Positions 17,027 through 25,627 of a stretch of 64,000 nucleotides of DNA are shown here, in pieces. The notes beneath the pieces are model-generated. The model was not told the DNA's origin. It saw only the letters and a program-made list of their open reading frames with translations, and did not search any database. A program made the translations under genes and the position numbers. How positions within the stretch are numbered: position 1 is the stretch's first letter; each line of letters begins with the position of its first letter. The stretch is from UBA1479 sp040218445 (GTDB taxonomy: Bacteria; Pseudomonadota; Alphaproteobacteria; Rhodospirillales; Casp-alpha2), in contig JAVJRK010000011.1 in assembly GCA_040218445.1 (NCBI GenBank), forward strand, positions 310,001 to 374,000. The letters are read 5' to 3'.

Positions 17027-18184
17027 TTATTTAGCCTTGGGCGGGCGCTGCGAGAACCGGGTTTCGAACACACCCTCGGCGATACGGTTCTTGAGAATCT
17101 CGATGGAACCGCCGGCGATCATCCAGCCGCGCGTGCGGCGGAAGCAATATTCGACGATGGAATCCTGGCTGTATCCCATGCCGCCCATGACCTGCAGCGC
17201 TTCGGACGCAACCCAATGCCCGGCCTCGTTACAGAAGGCCTTGGCGATGGCCGTTTCCTGGGCCGAAGGAAAACCGTTATCCGCATTCACCGCCGCGCGG
17301 TAGAGCAGCAATTGCCCAGCGTCGAGCTTCATCTTCATCTCGGCGAACTTCCACTGCAGCCCCTGGAACTCGGCCAAAGGCCGGTCGAACTGCTTACGGG
17401 TCAGGGCATGTTCGCGCGCCGTCTCGAACGCCAGGCGGCCTAATGCCAGGGACCGGGATGTATTGCCGATCCTTTCCACGTTGAAGCCCGCGATCTGTTT
17501 CTTGAACCCGCCTTCGCGCAGCAGGATGTTTTCCGGCGGCACGTAAAGATCGGTGAAGAACAGGGGCGCCCAGTCGTCGCCGCCCAGGAACGGTGTCGGT
17601 TTGCCGAATTCCAATCCTTCCGCATCGCGCGGGATCAGCACCGATCCGATGCCGTCCACGCCCGGGCCGAACCGCACGTAGACCAAAAAGACGTCGGCCT
17701 CCGGCGAATGGCTGGTGAAGCATTTCTGGCCGTTGATGCGCAGGCCCGCGCCGTCCGGCGTGGCCGTGGTGCGCAGGTCCGTCACGGCGGACCCGGCATC
17801 GGGTTCCGTCATGCCGACGGCGATCAGGGTTTCCCCCGCCAGCAATGGCTTCAGATAACGTTCCTTCTGATCCGGCGTGCCGTAGGCGGCCAGCACGCGG
17901 ATCGCGCCGAAGCTGCCGGCCTGGATCACGTCGGCCGAACGCGGGCAATGCATGGCGACTTCCTGGATCGCGATGACCGCATCCATCAGCGTGCCGCCCA
18001 GCCCGCCGTCTTCTTCCGCGATGGTGATGCCCAGCAAGCCGTTTTCGGCCATCAGCTTTGCCACATCGCGGGGGTATTCCCCCTGATGCGCGCGTTCAAG
18101 CGCCCCTTCGGCCAAGTTGTCCCGGGCAAAGGAAGCGACCGCGTCCTGGAACAGACGCTGTTCTTCTGTCAGTTCGAAATCCAT
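17027..18184 (-). CDS. Acyl-CoA dehydrogenase
   Basis: A 385-residue FAD-dependent acyl-CoA dehydrogenase. Signatures are VGMTEPDAGSAVTDL (FAD/substrate loop near 120), INGQKCFTSHS, and the C-terminal LQVMGGMGYSQDSIVEYCFRR. The region where short-chain enzymes carry the catalytic Glu reads SIVEYCFRRTR. It is first in a five-gene minus-strand unit (dehydrogenase, acyl-CoA synthetase, RidA, phosphodiesterase, MFS), suggesting breakdown of one carboxylic acid via its CoA ester. There is no Shine-Dalgarno before the ATG; instead a GntR-like palindrome lies 6 bases upstream, which raises the possibility of a leaderless transcript. Confidence 0.92.
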   Translation of the reverse strand: MDFELTEEQRLFQDAVASFARDNLAEGALERAHQGEYPRDVAKLMAENGLLGITIAEEDGGLGGTLMDAVIAIQEVAMHCPRSADVIQAGSFGAIRVLAAYGTPDQKERYLKPLLAGETLIAVGMTEPDAGSAVTDLRTTATPDGAGLRINGQKCFTSHSPEADVFLVYVRFGPGVDGIGSVLIPRDAEGLEFGKPTPFLGGDDWAPLFFTDLYVPPENILLREGGFKKQIAGFNVERIGNTSRSLALGRLAFETAREHALTRKQFDRPLAEFQGLQWKFAEMKMKLDAGQLLLYRAAVNADNGFPSAQETAIAKAFCNEAGHWVASEALQVMGGMGYSQDSIVEYCFRRTRGWMIAGGSIEILKNRIAEGVFETRFSQRPPKAK

Positions 18185-18189
18185 GGCGG

Positions 18190-18201
18190 ATTGTATACAA
18201 A
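18190..18201. promoter_or_regulatory. GntR-like operator ATTGTATACAAA
   Basis: Contains the perfect 10-base palindrome TTGTATACAA, ending 6 bases before the acyl-CoA dehydrogenase start codon. Read on the minus strand it includes TACAAT, a plausible -10 box that would place transcription start at or next to the ATG. It is one of four such sites in the window. Confidence 0.55.
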
Positions 18202-18410
18202 AGCGGCATCACGATGGGAAGTGAAGGTTTGTCTTCAGGACTAAATTACGAGAAATGCCTAAGTCTGGATGTCAGACTTTACCGCGTCCCAGCCAACTCC
18301 TACCACCAAGACTGATCTTACTCTAATCATGGGCCGAGAAAATAGAGACGTGACCATTACACTGACAACAACAAATATTCGTGCCTCTTTATATTCATTG
18401 CAATACGTAG

Positions 18411-19268
18411 CTAATCAAAAGAGACAAGTTTCTTGAAGTCAGTTTCCCGCAAAATACGAATTGCATGCCCCTTCTCAATTAGTGCCTCCGCCTTTCGGTG
18501 TTTGCTACTCTTGTCATGCCCAGCAAGCTTCTGGACATCCTGATCGCCAACAACAAGAATTGTAGTCTTCTTCGTCACGCCACTCTCAACATTACAGCCT
18601 GCCATTGCAGCTAGGTCCGCCGCCTCACGCCTTGGAATATCTAGAGCGCCTGTAAAGCATAAGCACTCACCGAAAAGTACTCCCTCGGTGTTTCCCTGGC
18701 GGCGAATAGGGGCTGCGTTCTCTAGAGAGATTGGCCGCTGAACACGGGCTATCCATTCGTCCAGATTTAGTGCAGCCATCTCACATGCCCGCAGTATGAT
18801 TTCTGCCGCCGCGCGCGCATCCTCTCCTGCGTCATGATGTTTGAAAGTGATACCAAGATCGGCAGCGACATTCGCTAGGCCGTAACCGCGAACTGCATAC
18901 TTATCCGGCCATGCGCGGCGTGCGACACGGGCGCTGTCTAGCCATATTTTCTCACCGACAGACAATTGATATTTCTCCGATGCCATCGCAATAGCCACCC
19001 GGTCAAAACCAGTGTGGCTGACGATAACTGGAGCAGATGTACGGGCTTGATACTCGGAGTATATATTTGCAAACGCCGGAGCGTCTCGTACTTGCTCTTC
19101 ATCAATCCCATGAATCGCGGTGTTAATGGGATCAAAAAAATCTTCCGGGTTTATGAAGCTCGACCATTGATCAACAATCTTGCCAGATTGAACTGATGCA
19201 ACTCCGATTTGGCATATACTGGCCAAGTCTGGATTCGCCGTTTCAACGTCGATGGCCACGAAGTCCAT
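18411..19268 (-). CDS. DEDDh 3'-5' exonuclease with C-terminal BRCT domain
   Basis: A 285-residue protein. Residues 1-165 form a DnaQ-like exonuclease with all DEDDh residues visible: VAIDVETA (Asp and Glu), SHTGFDR (Asp) and HHDAGEDARAA (His and Asp). Residues about 200-285 form a BRCT domain (LCFTGALDIPRREAADLAAMAG... KTTILVVGDQD), as in DNA ligase C-termini. The start MDFVAIDVE is preferred over a codon 18 bases upstream because it begins the first beta strand. It is probably a DNA-repair or proofreading-type nuclease. It stands alone, and its lower GC and flanking AT-rich gaps suggest horizontal acquisition. Confidence 0.85.
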   Translation of the reverse strand: MDFVAIDVETANPDLASICQIGVASVQSGKIVDQWSSFINPEDFFDPINTAIHGIDEEQVRDAPAFANIYSEYQARTSAPVIVSHTGFDRVAIAMASEKYQLSVGEKIWLDSARVARRAWPDKYAVRGYGLANVAADLGITFKHHDAGEDARAAAEIILRACEMAALNLDEWIARVQRPISLENAAPIRRQGNTEGVLFGECLCFTGALDIPRREAADLAAMAGCNVESGVTKKTTILVVGDQDVQKLAGHDKSSKHRKAEALIEKGHAIRILRETDFKKLVSFD

Positions 19269-19460
19269 ATTAACCTCGTATTCCAATAGTTGATCTTAAA
19301 ATAGATTATACAATCCAAATACGGTTCCGGCCAGCAGCTAAAGAAAACACGAAGAGCGTATTTGATGCCGCCTCGACAAAACCTTTTCTACAGACGCGGC
19401 TTGGCACAGCATCCATCATGTGGCTGTCTTCATTTTTGGGTTAAAACACCCTCCAAACAC

Positions 19461-19949
19461 TCACCCCTTGAAGCCCAACTTCGCCGGCGAGATCAGCACC
19501 CCGAACTGTTCGCACCAGATCACCACGTGGCCGTAGGTCTTCAGGTCGATGCCGTCGGGGATCATGTAGTTCTGGCTGCCCTTGAAGGCACGCAGGCGGC
19601 CTAAGTCCACGTACATGGATTTGTCGACCTCGGTCGACGGGGTCACGGTGTCGAGCGGCACCAGATAGACGTGATACTTGGGCCCGGGACCGACCTCGAA
19701 ATCCGGCTCCAACCGCACCGCATCGCCGTAGACCGTCACGCCGCCCTTGCCATAATGGATCGGGTCGGACGGATTGGCATGGATGAAGGTGCCCTTGGCA
19801 ACGGCCGTCTGCGCCGAGCCAGCCGGGGCCGCTTCCTGGGCCACGATGTCGGCCAGGAAGATATAGGGATAGGCGAAAATACCGCCCGCGAACCCGGCGA
19901 ACACGCCGAGGAACCCGCCGGTCAGGAAGATGATGATCGCTTTTTTCAT
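19461..19949 (-). CDS. DM13-domain membrane-anchored protein
   Basis: A 162-residue protein with an N-terminal hydrophobic helix (about residues 5-32) that anchors it or serves as an uncleaved signal. It is followed by a DM13 domain: KGTFIHANP, GPGPKYHVYLVPL, VDLGRLRAFKGSQNYMIPDG and the hallmark VVIWCEQFGVLISPAKL. DM13 domains are proposed redox/electron-transfer modules with a single conserved Cys, here in IWCEQF. The periplasmic side is expected. It lies 57 bases after the creatininase gene on the same strand and could be part of the hemA-creatininase transcript. Confidence 0.85.
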   Translation of the reverse strand: MKKAIIIFLTGGFLGVFAGFAGGIFAYPYIFLADIVAQEAAPAGSAQTAVAKGTFIHANPSDPIHYGKGGVTVYGDAVRLEPDFEVGPGPKYHVYLVPLDTVTPSTEVDKSMYVDLGRLRAFKGSQNYMIPDGIDLKTYGHVVIWCEQFGVLISPAKLGFKG

Positions 19950-20006
19950 GGCTGCCGCCCCGCCTGTGTCAATTCCGCGTTCGGATCGGCGGCGGCTAAG
20001 CTACCG

Positions 20007-20795
20007 TCAGGTCGCCTTGACGAAATCGTCGTAGCGCCGGTCGATCTCTTCGATCGCGGCATTATAGAGAAGTTCGCCCGCTTCGACAGTCGCCTTGCGC
20101 GGGTCCGAGCCGATGCGCCCGTCGGGAAAGCGGCGGCGGTAGTCGTCGCAGTCGAAGATCGGCCCGTCACCGGCGCGGCCGGGCGTCATCTCCGCATCCT
20201 TGACCCGCACTGCGTCTTTCTGAAAGCCGAAATAGGTCAGCGAAACCTCGCCGCAGGTCGCATGGGCACCATCGTCATCGCCGAAGGTCTCGGCCGAAAT
20301 CTTCATGACGCTGTCGCATTCGAACCAGTTGACCAGGGTGCAGCGCACGGGCGGGCGGTTGTCACCTTCTCTGCTGGTCGGGGCGCGGCCCAGGGAATGT
20401 TCCGCATAGATTTCCGAAAAGGCTGCGTTCAGGGTCGCGATGTTGCCGCCGTGGCCGTTCAGGAAAAAGAACCGTTCGAACCCGTGCTTGGCCAGCGAAT
20501 TCACCACGTCCTGCACCATGGCGATCATGGTCGAAGGACGCAGCGTGACCGAGCCCGCGAAGCCCAGATGATGTTGCGCCATGCCGATGGACAGCGTGGG
20601 GGCGACCATCACCGGATTGCCCGATGCCTGGCGCCGTTCGGCCAGGCCGAAGGCGAGAATTTCCGGGCAGAGCGCGTCCGTTCCGATGAAGCCCGTGGGG
20701 CCGTGCTGTTCGGTCGAGCCGACGGGAATGATCACGCCCTTGGACGTATCCAGATAGGTTTCGACCTCGGGCCAAGTAGAAAGCTGCAAGCGCAT
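20007..20795 (-). CDS. Creatininase family protein
   Basis: A 262-residue metal-dependent amidohydrolase of the creatininase family (creatininase, MftE, ArfB). Metal ligands occur in VGSTEQHGPTGFIGTDA (Glu, His, Asp near 27-41) and FFLNGHGGN (near 110). A third stretch, ATCGEVSLT (near 176), carries the late Glu ligand. It starts 7 bases after the hemA stop codon, so it is co-transcribed with 5-aminolevulinate synthase. The substrate is unknown; the linkage to haem synthesis is worth noting because the family also acts in cofactor pathways. Confidence 0.88.
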   Translation of the reverse strand: MRLQLSTWPEVETYLDTSKGVIIPVGSTEQHGPTGFIGTDALCPEILAFGLAERRQASGNPVMVAPTLSIGMAQHHLGFAGSVTLRPSTMIAMVQDVVNSLAKHGFERFFFLNGHGGNIATLNAAFSEIYAEHSLGRAPTSREGDNRPPVRCTLVNWFECDSVMKISAETFGDDDGAHATCGEVSLTYFGFQKDAVRVKDAEMTPGRAGDGPIFDCDDYRRRFPDGRIGSDPRKATVEAGELLYNAAIEEIDRRYDDFVKAT

Positions 20796-20802
20796 GAGAA
20801 GC

Positions 20803-22017
20803 CTATGCCGCCTTTTGCAGTTGCAGGCGCATCCATACGTCCTTCAGCGCCGCCACCAAGTCGTCCATGACATCATCGCCATGGAACGGCGACGGCGTGA
20901 TGCGCAGGCGTTCCGTGCCCACGGGCACGGTCGGATAATTGATCGGCTGGATATAGACGCCGTATTCGTCCAACAGCATGTCGGTCGCCTGTTTGCAGCG
21001 CACGGCATCGCCCACCATCAGCGGCACGATATGGGTGACCGACGGCATGACCGGCAAGCCCGCTTCGACCAACAGGTCCTTCAGGCGCTGGGCCCGTTCC
21101 TGATGGCGGATGCGCAGATCGTTGGTCGCCCGAACGTGGCGGATCGAGGTAATGGCCCCGGCCACCAAGGGCGGCGGCAGGGTCGTGGTGAAGATGAAGC
21201 CGGGGGCGGCACATCGCACGGCATCGACCATGGCGGTGGAGCCCGCGATGTATCCCCCCATCAGCCCGAAGGCCTTGGCCAGGGTGCCCTCGATCACCGT
21301 GATCCGGTCGGCCACGCCGTCCCGTTCGGAAACGCCGCCGCCGCGCTCGCCATACAGACCCACGGCATGGACCTCGTCCAGATAGGTCATGGCGCCGTAC
21401 TTGTCGGCCAGATCGCAGATTTCGCGCATCGGTGAAATGTCGCCATCCATGGAATAGACGCTTTCGAAGGCGATCAGCTTGGGCGCGGACCGGGGCAGTT
21501 CCTTCAAAAGCGCTTCCAAATGCGCAACGTCGTTGTGGCGGTAGATTTTCTTGGCACAGCCTGAATGGCGGATGCCCGCGATCATCGAGGCATGGTTCAA
21601 TTCGTCCGACAGGATGATGCAGTCCGGCATCAGCTGCGCGATGGTCGAAATGGCCGCGTCGTTGGACACATAGCCCGAGGTGAACAGCAGGGCCGCTTCC
21701 TTGCCGTGCAGGTCGGCCAGTTCCTGTTCCAGTTCGGCATGCAGGTAGGTCGTGCCCGCGATGTTGCGCGTACCGCCGGACCCCACACCCATGCGGTCGC
21801 CCGCTTCCGCCAGGGCGGCCAGGACGTCCTTGTTCTGGGCCTGGCCCAGATAATCGTTGGAACACCAGACCACGACGTCCGAGGTCGAACCGTCGGGATG
21901 GTGGCGGGTCGCGTGGGGGAAGTTCCCGGAATGCCGTTCCAGATGGGCGAAAACGCGGTAGCGTCCTTCGCCCTTCACCTTGTCGACGGCGTCCTGGAAG
22001 ACCTTTTCGTAGTCCAT
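20803..22017 (-). CDS. hemA: 5-aminolevulinate synthase
   Basis: A 404-residue PLP enzyme that condenses glycine and succinyl-CoA to 5-aminolevulinate, the first step of tetrapyrrole synthesis in alphaproteobacteria. Typical sequences: MDYEKVFQ start, WCSNDYLGQAQN, GTRNIAGTTYLHAELE, ALLFTSGYVSNDA, TYLDEVHAVGLYGERGGG, and the PLP lysine in EGTLAKAFGLMGGYI. Length matches ALAS (about 405). The ATG at 22017 has AGGAG 9 bases upstream; a reading to 22065 lacks this. A terminator-like hairpin lies in the leader. It is the first gene of an operon with the creatininase. Confidence 0.96.
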   Translation of the reverse strand: MDYEKVFQDAVDKVKGEGRYRVFAHLERHSGNFPHATRHHPDGSTSDVVVWCSNDYLGQAQNKDVLAALAEAGDRMGVGSGGTRNIAGTTYLHAELEQELADLHGKEAALLFTSGYVSNDAAISTIAQLMPDCIILSDELNHASMIAGIRHSGCAKKIYRHNDVAHLEALLKELPRSAPKLIAFESVYSMDGDISPMREICDLADKYGAMTYLDEVHAVGLYGERGGGVSERDGVADRITVIEGTLAKAFGLMGGYIAGSTAMVDAVRCAAPGFIFTTTLPPPLVAGAITSIRHVRATNDLRIRHQERAQRLKDLLVEAGLPVMPSVTHIVPLMVGDAVRCKQATDMLLDEYGVYIQPINYPTVPVGTERLRITPSPFHGDDVMDDLVAALKDVWMRLQLQKAA

Positions 22018-22326
22018 CTTCTTAATACTCCTGCGCGCCGCCTTGCCGGCGGGCCATTGCGGCATTGCCCAAAAACCCCGGTTTTCAGGGGGTTTTCACG
22101 GATACTGGGCTGCCGTCACTGTCCAGTGTCGACATTCTATGCCGCTCTACCGGTAAAGGGAATTCCCGATAGCGCAGGTTTTGCCCTGAATAAAGGGCCA
22201 ATCGCAACCCGATGATGGGACCGGGCGCTCAATCACGGCGCCCTCAAGAAAACGTGGCTTTCCCCGCGAACCGGCCTGCTCATAGGGTGCAATGTATCCC
22301 AACAGCCCATCGGAGCCCGCCCCCGA
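22018..22326. promoter_or_regulatory. Divergent hemA / symporter intergenic region
   Basis: A 309-base gap between divergent genes, expected to hold both promoters. Apart from the hemA leader hairpin, no FNR-type TTGAT-N4-ATCAA site or clear sigma-70 promoter was found. Confidence 0.35.
22072..22096 (-). other. Terminator-like hairpin in hemA leader
   Basis: AAAACCCC pairs with GGGGTTTT around a 9-base loop, about 55 bases upstream of the hemA start. On the minus strand the 3' arm ends in five T. No minus-strand gene lies upstream that needs a terminator here, so it may attenuate hemA. Confidence 0.4.
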
Positions 22327-23709
22327 ATGACCTCCTATCTTGTTGCCGCGATTGCTGCGGTTGCCGTCGCCAGCTTTCTTGTTGCTCCAAAAGTCAAAAC
22401 CGCAGACGGCTTTTTCCGTGGCTTCACCGACGACGGCCGCACCCCCGGACTTTGGACCTTGACCCTATCCCAGGTGACGACCTGGATCTTCGCCCGCTCG
22501 CTGATGAACGCGGCAATCCTGGGATATTACTATGGTATCGCCGGGGCCTTGGCCTATGCGGCCTATTATCTAAGCTTCCTGACCGGCGGGCTGATTGTCG
22601 ACCGGCTGCGCTTTCATCATGGCGCGGCAAGTGTGCAGGATTTCCTCGCCGATCATTACGGCGCGATGGGGCGCTGGGCCTACAACATCGTCGTCGGCGT
22701 CCGTTTACTAAGCGAAGTCTTCGCCAACCTGCTCGTCATCGGCATCATCTTCGGAGCGGCCGGGACGGCCGGTTATATCCTCGCGGTCATCGCCATCGCC
22801 GTACTGACGCTGTGTTATTCAATGATGGGCGGTCTGCGGGCGGCCCTTCGCACCGACGTCATGCAAACCATCGCCCTCTACATCGGCCTGGCCCTGCTGC
22901 TTGCCCTGACCCTGATCCGTCCCGAATTCGATTTTGCCGCCGTCGCCGTGTCCAGCCCCGACCCGGGGAATCCCGGCTGGGTGCTCCTGGCGGTCGCGTT
23001 CCTGCAGATCTGGAGCTACCCCCTACACGATCCGGTCATGATGGACCGAGGCTTTCTTGCAGATCGAACGATCACCCGGAAAAGCTTTCTCAACGCCGCC
23101 TGGATTTCCGTTTTGGGCATCATGATCTTCGGCGTGATCGGGGTTTATGCCGGACTTAACAAGGCCGACGGCGAGGCTCTGGTTACCGCTCTCACCCGTC
23201 TGCTGGGTGAACCGTCCATGGTCCTGTTCAATCTTGCCTTGGTAATCTCGGCCGTTTCGACCCTGGATTCCACTTTCGCCAGCGCCTCCAAGCTTGTCGT
23301 CGCGGATATGCGGTTGCTGCCCCCATCGATCCGCAACGGGCGGGTCGTCATGGCCGGGTTTCTGCTGGGTGGATTGGGGTTTCTGTTTCTCGGTAACGAA
23401 GACCTGTTTGCCGCCGTCGCCGTCTCGGGTACGGCATCCATGTTCCTGGCCCCCGTTGTGTTCTTCAATATCCTAGGCGGACTGCGGGTTCGGCCCTGGG
23501 CATTCGCCTTCTCCTTCGCCCTGGCGATTGTGGGTGGTGCTGTGTACATGCTGGAAGCCGGCAATCACATAACGCTGATCGAACCGCTTTTCGGCCTTGT
23601 ACATAAGTACGCCAAATTGTTGCTGATCTGTGCATTCGTGCTGGCAGGCGGCTGCGGTGCCTTTGCTTTGGCTGCACGGGGTATGAGCCGAAAACCGGCC
23701 ATTTCCTGA
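22327..23709 (+). CDS. Sodium:solute symporter family transporter
   Basis: A 460-residue membrane protein of the SSS (SLC5-like) family with about 12-13 hydrophobic helices. Features: an early helix ending in the KTADGFFRGF segment (compare the family's 'sa.dFf.agr'), QVTTWIFARSLMNAAILGYYYG in helix 2, TLCYSMMGGLRAALRTDVMQ (the G-G-LRAV-..TD..Q family signature near 160), and SAVSTLDSTFASASKLVVAD near 300. Substrate not predictable. It ends 50 bases before rimO and may share its transcript. The ATG at 22327 begins the first helix; a GGAGC precedes it at 14 bases. Confidence 0.88.
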   Translation: MTSYLVAAIAAVAVASFLVAPKVKTADGFFRGFTDDGRTPGLWTLTLSQVTTWIFARSLMNAAILGYYYGIAGALAYAAYYLSFLTGGLIVDRLRFHHGAASVQDFLADHYGAMGRWAYNIVVGVRLLSEVFANLLVIGIIFGAAGTAGYILAVIAIAVLTLCYSMMGGLRAALRTDVMQTIALYIGLALLLALTLIRPEFDFAAVAVSSPDPGNPGWVLLAVAFLQIWSYPLHDPVMMDRGFLADRTITRKSFLNAAWISVLGIMIFGVIGVYAGLNKADGEALVTALTRLLGEPSMVLFNLALVISAVSTLDSTFASASKLVVADMRLLPPSIRNGRVVMAGFLLGGLGFLFLGNEDLFAAVAVSGTASMFLAPVVFFNILGGLRVRPWAFAFSFALAIVGGAVYMLEAGNHITLIEPLFGLVHKYAKLLLICAFVLAGGCGAFALAARGMSRKPAIS

Positions 23710-23759
23710 TCCACGCAAATTTGCGGACAGCGCAGCCGTTTTGGGATAATAGAGGCGCC

Positions 23760-25115
23760 ATGAGCACCTCTCAATCCAACGCAAATTCCGGCACCGCGCC
23801 GAAAGTCGGCCTGGTCAGCCTGGGCTGCCCCAAGGCCCTGGTCGATAGTGAACGCATCATGACGCGGCTGCGCGCCGAAGGATACGACCTAGTCGACAGC
23901 TACGACGGCGCCGATCTGGTGATCGTCAATACCTGTGCCTTCCTGGAAACAGCCCGCGATGAATCGATCGAAGCCATCGGCGACGCCATGGCGGAAAACG
24001 GCAAGGTCGTGGTCACCGGCTGCCTGGGTGTGCACGAAGACCTGATCCGCGAAGTCCACCCGGGCGTCTTGGCCGTGACCGGCCCGCACCAATATGAAAG
24101 CGTGATGACCGCCGTGCATCAGGCATTGCCGCCGGCGCACGATCCATACGTCGATCTGTTGCCGCCCCAGGGCATCAAGCTGACGCCCCGGCATTTCGCC
24201 TATTTGAAGATTTCCGAAGGCTGCAACAACAAGTGCACCTTCTGCATCATTCCATCTCTGCGCGGATCGCTTGCCAGCCGCCCCATCGCCGACGTGTTGT
24301 CCGAGGCCGAAAGCCTGGCCGAGGCCGGGGTCAAGGAACTGTTGGTGATCTCGCAGGATACCAGCGCCTACGGCATCGACAGCAAATTCCCCCGCCAGGA
24401 ATGGCGCGGCCGTGAATACCGCACCCGTTTCCTGGACCTGTGCGAGGGGCTGTCCGACCTGGGCATCTGGACCCGCCTGCATTACGTCTATCCCTACCCC
24501 CATGTGGACGAGGTCATTCCCATGATGGCGGAGGGCAAGGTGCTGCCCTATCTGGACATTCCGTTCCAGCACGCCAGCCCGAACGTGCTGAAGGCCATGC
24601 GCCGCCCGGCCCATCAGGAACGCACGCTGGAACGCATCAAATCCTGGCGCCGCGATTGTCCCGATCTGGTTCTGCGCTCGACCTTCATCGTCGGCTTCCC
24701 CGGCGAGACGGAAGAAGACTTCGAATTCCTGCTCGACTGGCTGGAAGAGGTCGAACTCGACCGCGTCGGCTGCTTCAAATACGAGAACGTCGCCGGTGCC
24801 CAGGCCCAAGCTTTGCCCGATCATCTGGACGAAGACGAAAAACAGGACCGCTGGGAACGCCTGATGGAAGTCCAACAGGCGATCAGCGCCAAACGGCTGG
24901 CGCGTTTGGTCGGGCGCGAACTTGACGTGCTGATCGACGAAGACCCTGCGGACGACGGTCAGGCCGTCGGCCGATGCTATGCCGACGCGCCGGAAATCGA
25001 CGGCGTGGTGCGTATTGCGGACGGAAAAGGATTACAGGCCGGAGACATGATCCGTGCCCGGATCACCGGGTCCGACGAATACGACCTGCGGGGCGAAAAC
25101 ACCGCCGCTGATTAA
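23760..25115 (+). CDS. rimO: Ribosomal protein S12 methylthiotransferase
   Basis: A 451-residue radical-SAM enzyme that adds a methylthio group to an Asp of ribosomal protein S12. The N-terminal UPF0004 domain has LVSLGCPKALVDSERI and VNTCAFLETARDESI and TGCLG (three cluster cysteines). The radical-SAM motif is ISEGCNNKCTFCIIPSLRG, followed by a VISQDTSAYG that distinguishes RimO from MiaB. A C-terminal TRAM domain (GRELDVLIDE...VGRCYADAPEIDG...GDMIRARITGSDEYDL) follows. The ATG at 23760 has AGAGG 7 bases upstream. The stop codon overlaps that of the convergent small gene. Confidence 0.96.
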   Translation: MSTSQSNANSGTAPKVGLVSLGCPKALVDSERIMTRLRAEGYDLVDSYDGADLVIVNTCAFLETARDESIEAIGDAMAENGKVVVTGCLGVHEDLIREVHPGVLAVTGPHQYESVMTAVHQALPPAHDPYVDLLPPQGIKLTPRHFAYLKISEGCNNKCTFCIIPSLRGSLASRPIADVLSEAESLAEAGVKELLVISQDTSAYGIDSKFPRQEWRGREYRTRFLDLCEGLSDLGIWTRLHYVYPYPHVDEVIPMMAEGKVLPYLDIPFQHASPNVLKAMRRPAHQERTLERIKSWRRDCPDLVLRSTFIVGFPGETEEDFEFLLDWLEEVELDRVGCFKYENVAGAQAQALPDHLDEDEKQDRWERLMEVQQAISAKRLARLVGRELDVLIDEDPADDGQAVGRCYADAPEIDGVVRIADGKGLQAGDMIRARITGSDEYDLRGENTAAD

Positions 25116-25492
25116 CCGTTCGACACCTTGCGGTGGAAGGACTCGCGGGGGTCGTGATTTGCACGGGTGTCCATGCGGTCGAGAACCTCGCGCATCAGGG
25201 CGATGCACTCTTTGATCTCTTTGATGTCCTGGCGCATGGTGCGGATCGCCGTTTCATGGTCTTCGGCGTTCTGCGACATGATCTTGCGCAGATTGGTGAT
25301 GCGCGTCTCTTGCTGTTGCAGGGACACGGCCAACCGGACATCGGCATCGGCAAGCTTCTGATCGACCAATGCCTGCAGACGTTTCGCAACCTCGGCCGAG
25401 GTCAACAAGGCGACGACACCGATAATGACGGCGATGCCGGCGGCCACAACGGCGAGATCAGCCATTGAAGAGGCGTCACCCATTTCTCTCAC
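25112..25492 (-). CDS. Small membrane coiled-coil protein (paralogue 1)
   Basis: A 126-residue protein of unknown function. One membrane helix at about residues 11-30 (MADLAVVAAGIAVIIGVVALL) is followed by a long charged helical region (LLTSAEVAKRLQALVDQKLADADVRLAVSLQQQ...) typical of a coiled coil. The same layout and the local pattern 'VVALLTSAEVAKRLQALVDQK' versus 'VIALMVSAEMSRRVTGLIDAR' shows that it is a paralogue of the next gene. An internal Met at residue 10 is an alternative start. Its stop codon overlaps the rimO stop by four bases. Confidence 0.65.
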   Translation of the reverse strand: MREMGDASSMADLAVVAAGIAVIIGVVALLTSAEVAKRLQALVDQKLADADVRLAVSLQQQETRITNLRKIMSQNAEDHETAIRTMRQDIKEIKECIALMREVLDRMDTRANHDPRESFHRKVSNG

Positions 25493-25627
25493 CCCAAGCG
25501 TTTATCATTTCGTGCGCGACATCGCCGGAGATCGGCGCAGCAATGCCACGAAGTCAAAACCGGCGGTCTGTTTTATCGATCCGCCGACCGATGCCGGGAC
25601 AAGGCATCGTTGCACATTATGCCCATG

